Positions 6,783 to 12,604 of a stretch of DNA of 12,604 nt are shown piece after piece. The stretch spans positions 1-12,604 of the forward strand of contig JADJOY010000059.1 of NCBI GenBank assembly GCA_016713535.1. The letters run 5' to 3'. The DNA is from JADJOY01 sp016713535 [NCBI: Deltaproteobacteria bacterium]. GTDB taxonomy: Bacteria > JADJOY01. The position numbers and the translations under genes were made by a program. The first letter of the stretch is position 1; every line of letters begins with the position of its first letter. The notes below the pieces were generated by a model. That model ran no database searches and was not told the DNA's origin. It saw only the letters and a program-made list of their open reading frames with translations.

Positions 6783-7872
6783 TGCACCGCCACGGGCTCG
6801 TGATCGGGAAGTTCTATCCCCGCACGCCGGGCACCAGCACCTGGTGCGAGCCGCCGCGAGCGGCGCGCGACGGGTCACGGTGGTGGTGATGGCGGCGCGC
6901 GTCGAGAGCCTCGCGCTCGAGCGCCGCGTGGCCTGGCTGCGCGAGATCCACGCCGACGAGCCCAACGTGACCGTGACCGGAATCGGCGACGACCACCCGG
7001 TCGACCTCACCAGCGACGCGGTGTGGAACGCGCACGTGGCACTCATGCGAGAGGCCGTCGCGGGCGTGACCGACGAGCCTCCCGACGCGGTCTTCACGTC
7101 CGAGGTCTACGGCGACTAGCTGGCCCGGCGCCTCGGCGCGCGCCACGTCGCCGTCGATCCAGCACGCGCCGCGTTCCCGGTCTCCGGGAGCGCCGTGCGC
7201 GAGGACCCGGTCGCCCACTGGCACGCGCTCGCGCCGTGCGTGCGCGAGCACCTCGCGTGGCGAGTGGTGCTGGTGGGCGCCGAGTCGACCGGCAAGACCA
7301 CCCTCGCCGCCGAGCTCGCGGCGAAGCTCGCGGCGCGCGGCGGCGCTTGGAGCGACTGCACCTGGGTGCCGGAGATCGGCCGCGACTACACCGTCGAGAA
7401 GCTCGAGGCCGCGCGCGAAGGAGCGGCGGGCACCACCACCGCCATGGAAGACCTGGTGTGGACGAGCAGCGACTTCGTGGCGATCGCGCGCGCGCAAGGC
7501 GAGCACGAGCGCCGCCACGCGCGCGCCGGCGCGCCGGTGCTGATCTGCGACACCGATGCCTTCGCCACCGCGGTGTGGCACGAGCGCTACGTCGGCCAGC
7601 GCTCCGCCGCGACCGAGGCGCTCGGCGACGCGGCGCCCTATCACCTCTATCTGCTGACCCACGACGCCGACGTGCCGTTCGTGCAGGATGGAGTGCGCGA
7701 CGGCGAGGCGATCCGGCGCTGGATGACCGAGCGCTTCGCCACGCGGCTGACCGAGGACGGACGACGCTGGCGATGGCTGCGCGGAAACCGCACCGAACGC
7801 ATCGAGCGCGCGCACGCGACCATCGACGAGCTCCTCTCCGGCGGGTGGGGATTCGCGCCCCCGCTCGGATGA
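6782..7872 (+). pseudogene. nadR: NadR-type NMN adenylyltransferase / ribosylnicotinamide kinase, disrupted by a frameshift and an in-frame TAG
   Basis: With two corrections this stretch encodes a full NadR of about 363 residues, without the N-terminal helix-turn-helix of enterobacterial NadR. It opens MHRHGLVIGKFYP at ATG 6782, overlapping the pnuC stop. At CCCC 6818-6821 one base is missing; adding a C gives the family motif GKFYPPHAGHQH, whose HxGH binds ATP in nucleotidyltransferases. The frame then runs to SEVYGD and meets TAG at 7117-7119, where the family context suggests a sense codon (GAG, Glu, one base away). It continues in the same frame with LARRLGARHVAVD and FPVSGSAVRED (the second nucleotidyltransferase motif), then the kinase domain with Walker A GAESTGKT. 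Both domains are otherwise well kept, so the lesions are either recent or errors in the sequence. Role: nicotinamide riboside to NMN to NAD. Confidence 0.8.
7195..7872 (+). CDS. nadR: ribosylnicotinamide kinase domain of NadR (separately readable 3' fragment)
   Basis: After the TAG at 7117 the first usable start is GTG 7195, giving 225 residues that hold the whole P-loop kinase half: VVLVGAESTGKTTLAAELA (Walker A), EIGRDYT, a DTDAFATAVWHERY region after VLICD (Walker B-like), and HDADVPFVQDGVRDG. This matches the C-terminal domain of NadR, which phosphorylates nicotinamide riboside to NMN. It could work alone as a kinase, but it begins inside the nucleotidyltransferase motif 'VSGSAVR' and has no clear Shine-Dalgarno, so I regard it as the back part of the full gene. 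It ends 43 bp before the MoxR gene and is probably cotranscribed with it. Confidence 0.7.
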   Translation: MREDPVAHWHALAPCVREHLAWRVVLVGAESTGKTTLAAELAAKLAARGGAWSDCTWVPEIGRDYTVEKLEAAREGAAGTTTAMEDLVWTSSDFVAIARAQGEHERRHARAGAPVLICDTDAFATAVWHERYVGQRSAATEALGDAAPYHLYLLTHDADVPFVQDGVRDGEAIRRWMTERFATRLTEDGRRWRWLRGNRTERIERAHATIDELLSGGWGFAPPLG

Positions 7873-7905
7873 GCCGCGCGCCGCGAGCCCGCCCACCGAG
7901 ACACC

Positions 7906-7911
7906 AGGAGG
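7906..7911 (+). promoter_or_regulatory. ribosome binding site of the MoxR-type ATPase gene
   Basis: AGGAGG, a full consensus Shine-Dalgarno and the strongest in the window, ends four bases before the GTG at 7916. It fixes that start and suggests high translation of the ATPase. Confidence 0.7.
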
Positions 7912-7915
7912 CCCC

Positions 7916-9409
7916 GTGAAGGAACGTCACAGCCAGGTCAGCGAGGCGCCGACCCTCCCTCACCGTGCCGAGGGGCCGCGCCCGTTCGACGTCGCCGACC
8001 TCTACGCGGGGGCCTTCGGCGAGGCCGCGCCGCGCGACACCTCCACCCAGGACCTCTCGGAGAAGCTTCGCCAGGCGTACTTCTGGATCGTGAACCACGC
8101 GATCATCAGCCCGTTCTACGACATCGAGTACCTCGACACTCCGCCGCCGGTGTTCGTCCTCGGCGAGCACAAGGCGCGCGTCACGCTCCCGACCGCGCAG
8201 AGCTACTCGAGCTACGTGCTGCTGCCGCTGCTGAACCTCGCGGCGCGGCGGCGCTGCCTGCTGGTGGGCGGGCCCGGGCGCGGCAAGACCGCGATCGCTA
8301 CGCTGCTCGGATTGCTCGCCGGCTACACCCAGCGCGAGATGAAGCAGGGCATCCAGCACGGCCAGCCGCAGATGACGATCGCCGACCTGCTCGGCAACCC
8401 GCTGCCCTCATCCATGGTCTCGGCGAAGACCATGGACGAGATCCAGATCGCGTGGCGGCGCTGGCTCGGCATGCGGGTCAAGATCATCGACGAGTACAAC
8501 CGCATCCCCACCCGCACCCAGTCGGCGCTGCTCACGGTGATGGCCGACGACTACGCCGAGATCTACGACCAGGTCTACGAGTGCCCACCCGCCGCCTGGT
8601 ACCTGACCGCCAACGACGACGCCGGCGGCGGCACCTACCAGGTGATCGAGGCGCTGCGCGACCGCATCGACGTCGTGGTGAAGGCGCTCCACTTCAACAC
8701 GCGCTTCCTCCCCGAGCTCCTCGATCGCATCGAGGGCGGCTTTCGCCCCGAGGACGTCGTGCCGCCCGAGCTCGTGTTCACGCCCGGCGAGCTCGACCGC
8801 ATGGACAAGGCGATCCGTGCGGTGCGCGTCCCCGAGCCGCTTCTGGCGCGCATCGAGTTCTTCGCCGCCGAGTTCGAGTTCTTCGAGCCCGCGGCGCGCC
8901 AGATCGAGTACATGACCAAGGACACCGTGAAGGTCACGGCGGTGCCGTGGGAGACGTTCACCGAGGGACGCGACGTCGCGATCACCGGCGCGCAGACGCG
9001 CAACGGGCTCTCGGTGCGCGCGCTCATGACCTGCCTCACCTTCGCCAAGGCGATGGCGTGGTTCCGCGGCCACGCCGAGGTCGCCTTCGAGGACGTGCGC
9101 CAGATCCTGCCCTTCGTGCTCCACGACAAGCTGGTCCAGCACAAGGACGCTCCGTTCTTCGACGCCGCGGAGAACGCGGCCTACCGCTCCGACCTGGTGA
9201 GCTGGATCCGCGCGCTCTTCGACCGCACCAGCGCCGAGTACGACCGCCTCGGGCGTGACCAGCGCGACCCGATCCGCGACCTCCTCGCCGACCTCGACCG
9301 CGGGCTCGACCAGGTGGACGAGCGCACCGTCGACACCCGCCTCGCGGCCATCGAGCGCGCGCTGCGCGAGATCGAGAAAGGCGGCAAGCTCTACGGCCAC
9401 CTCTTCTGA
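7916..9409 (+). CDS. MoxR-type AAA+ ATPase
   Basis: A 497-residue soluble protein. After an N-terminal region of about 100 residues comes an AAA+ core: Walker A GGPGRGKT (118-125), Walker B VKIIDE (188-193) followed by YNRIPTRTQSALL, where MoxR proteins have the E.NR pattern, sensor 1 in WYLTANDDAGGGTYQ (Asn233), and EALRDRID (245-251), the arginine-finger region. The C-terminal part (about 260-497) has the helical lid (ALMTCLTFAKAMAWFRG, then DVRQILPFVLHDKL) and an acidic coiled tail (VDERTVDTRLAAIERALREI). MoxR ATPases form rings that act on partner proteins or metal cofactors, almost always with a VWA protein. That partner is encoded two genes downstream. Walker B has Tyr between Glu and Asn where the classic form is DEIN. 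The exact MoxR subfamily cannot be decided from sequence alone. Confidence 0.88.
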   Translation: MKERHSQVSEAPTLPHRAEGPRPFDVADLYAGAFGEAAPRDTSTQDLSEKLRQAYFWIVNHAIISPFYDIEYLDTPPPVFVLGEHKARVTLPTAQSYSSYVLLPLLNLAARRRCLLVGGPGRGKTAIATLLGLLAGYTQREMKQGIQHGQPQMTIADLLGNPLPSSMVSAKTMDEIQIAWRRWLGMRVKIIDEYNRIPTRTQSALLTVMADDYAEIYDQVYECPPAAWYLTANDDAGGGTYQVIEALRDRIDVVVKALHFNTRFLPELLDRIEGGFRPEDVVPPELVFTPGELDRMDKAIRAVRVPEPLLARIEFFAAEFEFFEPAARQIEYMTKDTVKVTAVPWETFTEGRDVAITGAQTRNGLSVRALMTCLTFAKAMAWFRGHAEVAFEDVRQILPFVLHDKLVQHKDAPFFDAAENAAYRSDLVSWIRALFDRTSAEYDRLGRDQRDPIRDLLADLDRGLDQVDERTVDTRLAAIERALREIEKGGKLYGHLF

Positions 9410-9413
9410 CGAC

Positions 9414-9479
9414 GTGCTCGCCCTCAAGTACCTCCATCAGCGCTACACCAACTACCGGGCCTGGCTACGATGCCGGTGA
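9414..9479 (+). other. short 21-codon open frame between the ATPase gene and the next gene
   Basis: GTG at 9414 opens a frame of 21 codons that ends at TGA 9477-9479, so it overlaps the next gene's ATG (9470) by ten bases. The peptide is protein-like (LALKYLHQRYTNYRAWLR) with strong GC at third positions up to about 9464. It has no ribosome binding site. It could be a coupling leader, or the real N terminus of the following gene displaced by a frameshift, which would fit the other lesions in this window. Confidence 0.35.
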
Positions 9480-10465
9480 GCGAGCGCTTTCGCGCGGTGC
9501 TGGAGGCGCGCCGCGAGTCGCTCAACGAGCGCTTCGCGCGCCGCGGCAAGAACCTCGACCCGCGGGCGTTCCTCGAGTACCTGCGCCGCACCGCCGATCC
9601 GCTGGTGGACGCGGCGGGCGACGGCGCGGCCGAGCTCGTCGCGACCACGCTCTTCGACCTCGGCCTGGTGGCGCTCGAACGCGGGCTCGTCGGTTCGGGC
9701 GACGAGGCGGGCGCACCGAGCCCGTTCGAGGCCGCGCTGGTCGCAGCGCTGCCGCACATGGAGCGCCACTGGACCAGCGCCCCCGCGATCGTGACCCGCG
9801 CGGCCGCCAACGGCTACGAGCACCTGCGGCGCGCGCTCGACGATCGGCGTGCCGCCGAGTGGCTGGGCGCGTGGGCCGCAGTCGCTGGCGGTTGCGCCTC
9901 TCGCGACGAGCTCCTCGACGCCGGCCTGGTGCTCGCATGGAAGGCGGGGCTCGCGGAAGCGCGGCGCCAGGCGCTGGCGTGCGTCGCCGCACGAGGCGCC
10001 GCGTTCGCGAAGGTGACGCTCGGCGCGATCGCGGTCGACGCCCGCCCGGAGCGACGCTTCGTGGCGCCCGACGCCGAAGCCGACACCGCCGTCGAGCTCG
10101 CCGCGATCACGCGCGTGGGAGGCTTCCGTGGCTTCGGCGGCCCGTTCCGGGTGCCACCCACGGTGGCGGCGGTCGGCGAGCAGCTCGTCGCCAGCGACGG
10201 TGAGGCGCTCGTTGTCCTCCACGCGGACGTCTTCGGCGCCCGCGTCCTGCCCGCGCCTTGGGCGCGCGACGCCGCCGCCCTCACCCAGAGCGGCGCCGCG
10301 ATCTGCCACTCCGACGAGATCGCCAAGCGCGGCTTCGGCGCCTTCGTCCTCGACCACTTCCGCGACGTCACCTCCGTCGCCTCCGCGGGTGGCCTCGCCG
10401 CCGTCACCACCGCGGACAGCCACCACGTCGCCATCGTCGGCTGGCGCGCACGGACACACCCGTGA
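9470..10465 (+). CDS. uncharacterised protein of the MoxR-VWA gene group
   Basis: A 331-residue protein I do not recognise. The N-terminal two thirds (1-190) are helical and Ala/Arg/Glu-rich (RFRAVLEARRESLNERFARR, then DPRAFLEYLRRTADPLVDA). The last third (about 210-325) reads as beta strands with turns: GGFRGFGGPFRVPPTVAAVG, EALVVLHADVFGARVL, AAICHSDEIAKRGFGAFVLD, and SVASAGGLAAVTTADSHHVA. No signal peptide, membrane segment, Walker motif or catalytic triad is visible. ATG 9470 has no Shine-Dalgarno; it overlaps the stop of a short upstream frame, so coupling or a misplaced N terminus is possible. Its position between the ATPase and the metallopeptidase/VWA gene suggests an adaptor or target protein for the MoxR-VWA machine; this is inference from context only. 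Confidence 0.75.
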   Translation: MPVSERFRAVLEARRESLNERFARRGKNLDPRAFLEYLRRTADPLVDAAGDGAAELVATTLFDLGLVALERGLVGSGDEAGAPSPFEAALVAALPHMERHWTSAPAIVTRAAANGYEHLRRALDDRRAAEWLGAWAAVAGGCASRDELLDAGLVLAWKAGLAEARRQALACVAARGAAFAKVTLGAIAVDARPERRFVAPDAEADTAVELAAITRVGGFRGFGGPFRVPPTVAAVGEQLVASDGEALVVLHADVFGARVLPAPWARDAAALTQSGAAICHSDEIAKRGFGAFVLDHFRDVTSVASAGGLAAVTTADSHHVAIVGWRARTHP

Positions 10466-10480
10466 GCAGACCGACCTCCT

Positions 10481-10514
10481 CTCCCCTTCGGAGGGCCCGA
10501 CTCCCGTCGGGCCG
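10481..10514 (+). repeat. REP-like palindrome, copy 1
   Basis: A CGGAG head is followed by a perfect 8-bp stem: GGCCCGAC (10494-10501) pairs with GTCGGGCC (10506-10513) around loop TCCC. It matches copy 3 at 32 of 34 positions in the same orientation. Confidence 0.8.
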
Positions 10515-10529
10515 TGCCGGCATCGCCGC

Positions 10530-10556
10530 GGACCGCCAGGAGGCGGTCCCTCCGAG
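10530..10556 (-). repeat. REP-like palindrome, copy 2 (inverted, compensated stem)
   Basis: GGACCGCC (10530-10537) pairs perfectly with GGCGGTCC (10542-10549) around AGGA; on the minus strand the loop reads TCCT and the head CTCGGAGG (10549-10556), as in copy 3. Compared with copy 3, the stem differs at two base pairs (C-G to A-T, and A-T to C-G) and both partners change each time, so pairing is kept. Confidence 0.8.
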
Positions 10557-10576
10557 CCGAGGCAACGCGACCTTCG

Positions 10577-10610
10577 CTCCCCCTCGGAGGGCCCGACTCC
10601 TGTCGGGCCG
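10577..10610 (+). repeat. REP-like palindrome, copy 3
   Basis: CTCGGAG head, then stem GGCCCGAC (10590-10597) with GTCGGGCC (10602-10609) around loop TCCT. It differs from copy 1 only at one head base and one loop base. Confidence 0.8.
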
Positions 10611-10655
10611 GTCTTTCCCCTCGTATCCGCGCCTGGCACGCGCACGGGTCGCCGC

Positions 10656-11650
10656 GTGAGCGGACTCGACGCGCTCCAGGCGAAGTTCGAGGCCGCGTGG
10701 CCGGCGGCGCTCGCCGCCTACAGCCCGTACACCCGGCTGCCCGAGCCGATCTGGTGCCGAACGCGCGAGGACGAGAAGCGCGAGGGCCTCGAGGGCTCGT
10801 TCGCGATGATCCGCATGAAGGACGACCGCATCGTGGTCAGCCTCCGCGAGGTCGCGATCCGCGACCTCGGCGACCACGCCCAGGCGATCCTCGCCCACGA
10901 GGTCGGCCACTACGTCCACGCGCCCGGCACCCTCGAGGCGCAGGTGCGGCTCCTCGACCGCATCCGCCGCACGTTGCCGCCCGAGCTGCGTTCGCACGCG
11001 GCGCTGGTGGCCAACCTCTACACCGACCTGCTGCTCAACGACCGCCTGCAGCGCAGCGGCGCCGCCGACGTGGCCGCGGTCTACAAGGCGCTCCGCAACG
11101 ACGGCGGCGACCCGCTGTGGACGTGGTACGCGCGCACCTACGAGCGGCTGTGGGCGCTGCCGAGCAACACCCTCACGCAGCCGCCCAAGAGCGAGCTGGA
11201 GCTCGACGCCGACCTCGGCGCGCGCCTGATCCGCCACTTCCGCGACCACTGGCTCGACGGCGCCGCCGAGTTCGCGCTCTTGGTCGAGCGCTACCTTCCC
11301 GACATGGGGCGCACCAAGCCGCTCCTACCGCCGTGGATCGACATGACCGGCGACGGCGTCGGCGTGGGCGATCGCATCCCCGACGGCTTCACCGAGGACG
11401 ACTTCGACCCCGAGAAGGTGAAGCACCCGATGTACGACGAGCGCCTGAACGGCGGCATGGCCGGCGGCGAGCCGAAGAAGGACGGCAAGGCCGAAGCCGG
11501 GGGCGACGGCGACACCCAGAAGGAATCCGGCGCCGACGGCGGCAAAGCCACCCGCGGCGACGGTCGCCCCGACACCCGCACCGTCACGCGCGGCCCGGCC
11601 GAGTGGCTCGAGCTCATGAAGGCCGCGGGCGTGAAGCGCGAGCCCGTCCG
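10656..11650 (+). CDS. metallopeptidase-like N-terminal half of a metallopeptidase/VWA protein (frameshifted)
   Basis: GTG 10656 opens a frame reading VSGLDALQAKFEAAW and so on. It contains AILAHEVGHYVHAP with the zinc-peptidase motif HEVGH at residues 81-85, then helices including ALVANLYTDLLLNDRLQ, and an acidic, Gly-rich linker (about 275-310: KKDGKAEAGGDGDTQ). The layout resembles the putative metallopeptidase domain fused to VWA-like domains in DUF2201-type proteins; the exact family is my inference. Up to about residue 331 (REPV) the frame looks right. The next conserved stretch, ELLGHYYRELAMPHVIPFP, lies one base further on, so the gene is shifted by one base between about 11635 and 11652. 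In its own frame the sequence stays open to the window end without meaningful protein until the next gene begins. No strong Shine-Dalgarno precedes the GTG. Confidence 0.75.
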
Positions 11651-12465
11651 AGCTCCTCGGCCACTACTACCGCGAGCTCGCGATGCCGCATGTGATCCCG
11701 TTCCCCAGCCAGAAGATCGAGCACGCCGGCGATCCGCTCCCCGAGGGCCTCGACCCCTGGGAAGCGGGCGGCCCGCTCGAGCGCATCGACTGGAACGAGA
11801 CCCTGGTGCGCAGCCCGGTGGTGATCCCGGGCGTCACCACCGTGGAGCGCAGCTACGGCGTCGCCGAGGGCGGCGAGCCCGAGCGCCGCGTTCCCGATCT
11901 CTACGTCGGCATCGACTGCTCGGGCTCGATGGGGAACCCCGCCTACCAGCTCTCGTATCCGGTGGTGGCCGGCGTGGTGCTGGTGCTGAGCGCCCTGCGC
12001 GCGGGCGCGCGGGTGATGGCGTGCCTGTCGGGCGAGTGGCTCGGCAACGGCAAGTTCACCGAGACCCCGGGCTTCGTGCGCGACGAGAAGAAGCTCCTCG
12101 GCGTGCTCACGGACTATCTCGGCACCGGCGCCTCGTTCGGGCTGCCGAGGCTCGTGCAGACGTTCGTCCAGGGGCCGCCGCGCAAGCGCCCCGCTCACGT
12201 CCTGGTGGTGAGCGACTCGGACCTCTTCGGCGAGATCGACGGCACCCAGAACGGCTGGGAGCTCGCGAAGCGGGCGGTGGACCGCGCCGGCGGCGGTGCC
12301 ACCGCGGTGCTCAGGCTCGACGACTCGAGCGGGCATCGAAAGTGGCTCGCGAACATGGAGGCCGCGGGCTTCGACTGCCACCTCGTCGCCAGCGAGGCCG
12401 AGCTGGTCGAGTTCGCGCGCGCCTTCGCGCGCAAGACGTTCCACCTGGAAGGGGGTCTCTCGTGA
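11651..12465 (+). CDS. VWA-domain C-terminal half of the metallopeptidase/VWA protein
   Basis: The frame from 11635, with conserved sequence from ELLGHYYRELA (11650 on), runs to TGA 12463-12465; the first ATG is 11683 (260 residues), but starting there would cut off that conserved stretch. The VWA domain begins DLYVGIDCSGSMGNP with the complete MIDAS triad DxSxS (Asp78, Ser80, Ser82 counted from 11683), followed by LSALRAGARVMACLSG, a Thr in YLGTGASFG, and HVLVVSDSDLFG with the further MIDAS Asp. These residues bind a divalent metal for protein contacts. Joined to the HEVGH half it makes about 602 residues, a single MoxR-partner protein. If the frameshift is real, this half could still be made alone from 11683, but no good ribosome binding site is seen. 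Confidence 0.8.
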
Positions 12466-12604
12466 GCGTCAGCGTCGAGCACCTCTGCGATCGGCTCGCC
12501 GAGGCGCCTGCGATCTTCCAGAGCTCGGTGGATCCGGCCGAGCCCGGCTCGGTGCGGATCGCGGCGGTGGTCGGCGACCTGTTCCGCGACCGCGGGTCGC
12601 GCCC
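12462..12604 (+). CDS. uncharacterised protein, N-terminal fragment cut by window edge
   Basis: GTG at 12462 overlaps the stop of the VWA gene (GTGA, 12462-12465), a classic coupled start, and the frame is open to the end of the window. GGAAGGGGG at 12448-12456 gives a plausible ribosome binding site. The 47 visible residues read VSVSVEHLCDRLAEAPAIF, then QSSVDPAEPGSVRIAAVVGD. I recognise no family. The tight coupling makes it a likely member of the same MoxR-VWA gene group. Confidence 0.65.
   Translation, partial: MSVSVEHLCDRLAEAPAIFQSSVDPAEPGSVRIAAVVGDLFRDRGSR

Larger units (their letters stand above)
10466..10655. other. 190-bp gap carrying a cluster of REP-like palindromes
   Basis: This gap lies inside an otherwise tightly packed gene group. 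It contains two direct and one inverted copy of a palindromic repeat (separate entries) and no coding frame I trust. The hairpins could act on readthrough or mRNA stability between the 331-residue protein and the metallopeptidase/VWA gene. A short GTCTTTCCCC follows the last hairpin but is too weak to call an intrinsic terminator. Confidence 0.7.

Noticed and set aside
10481-10610. CRISPR array
   Set aside because: Only three copies, one inverted, unequal spacing, and strong self-complementarity; this fits REP-like elements, not CRISPR.
10514-11695. A 393-codon plus-strand frame over the metallopeptidase half
   Set aside because: Arg/Pro-rich translation; the correct frame, beginning at GTG 10656, carries HEVGH and is open to the window end.
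1-12604. Alternative genetic code (TAG or TGA read as sense)
   Set aside because: TGA ends every intact gene here and only one conserved-frame TAG is seen; one case cannot support reassignment.

Overview
The window is 12.6 kb of very GC-rich bacterial DNA (about 70% GC by eye, strongly GC-biased third codon positions). Every natural gene end I can place uses TGA. Gene content (patatin-like phospholipase, zinc-ribbon/TPR protein, MoxR-type AAA+ ATPase with a VWA partner, secreted clan GH-A-like glycoside hydrolase) and composition would suit Myxococcota or a related uncultured soil or aquatic lineage. No rRNA or marker gene is present, so this is inference only.

Layout. (1) 1-796 (+): the 3' part of an alpha/beta hydrolase gene running in from the left. 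(2) 768-2792 (-): an exported glycoside hydrolase with a C-terminal beta-rich domain; its 3' end overlaps the hydrolase tail to tail. (3) 2882-4474 (+): a zinc-ribbon/TPR protein whose frame is interrupted by TGA at 3899-3901. (4) 4535-5746 (-): a patatin-like phospholipase. (5) 5747-6110: a divergent intergenic region. (6) 6111-7872 (+): pnuC followed directly by a nadR-type gene, a nicotinamide riboside uptake and NAD salvage pair; nadR carries a frameshift and an in-frame TAG. (7) 7916-12604 (+): a MoxR-type AAA+ ATPase, a 331-residue protein of unknown function, a protein joining an HEVGH metallopeptidase-like half to a VWA half (frameshifted between them), and the start of one more gene. 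The 190-bp gap before the metallopeptidase/VWA gene holds three copies of a REP-like palindrome whose stems show compensatory base changes.

How the genes work together. PnuC would import nicotinamide riboside and NadR would phosphorylate and adenylylate it to NAD. The MoxR ATPase with a VWA/metallopeptidase partner fits the general MoxR-VWA plan, in which the AAA+ ring remodels a target or metal site with the help of the VWA protein. The 331-residue protein and the partial last gene look like further parts of that module.

A notable property is the number of reading-frame lesions: TGA at 3899, a missing C near 6818-6821, TAG at 7117, and an extra base near 11646-11650. All fall in otherwise well-preserved genes. 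Sequencing or assembly error is the simplest explanation, but real decay or recoding cannot be excluded from sequence alone.
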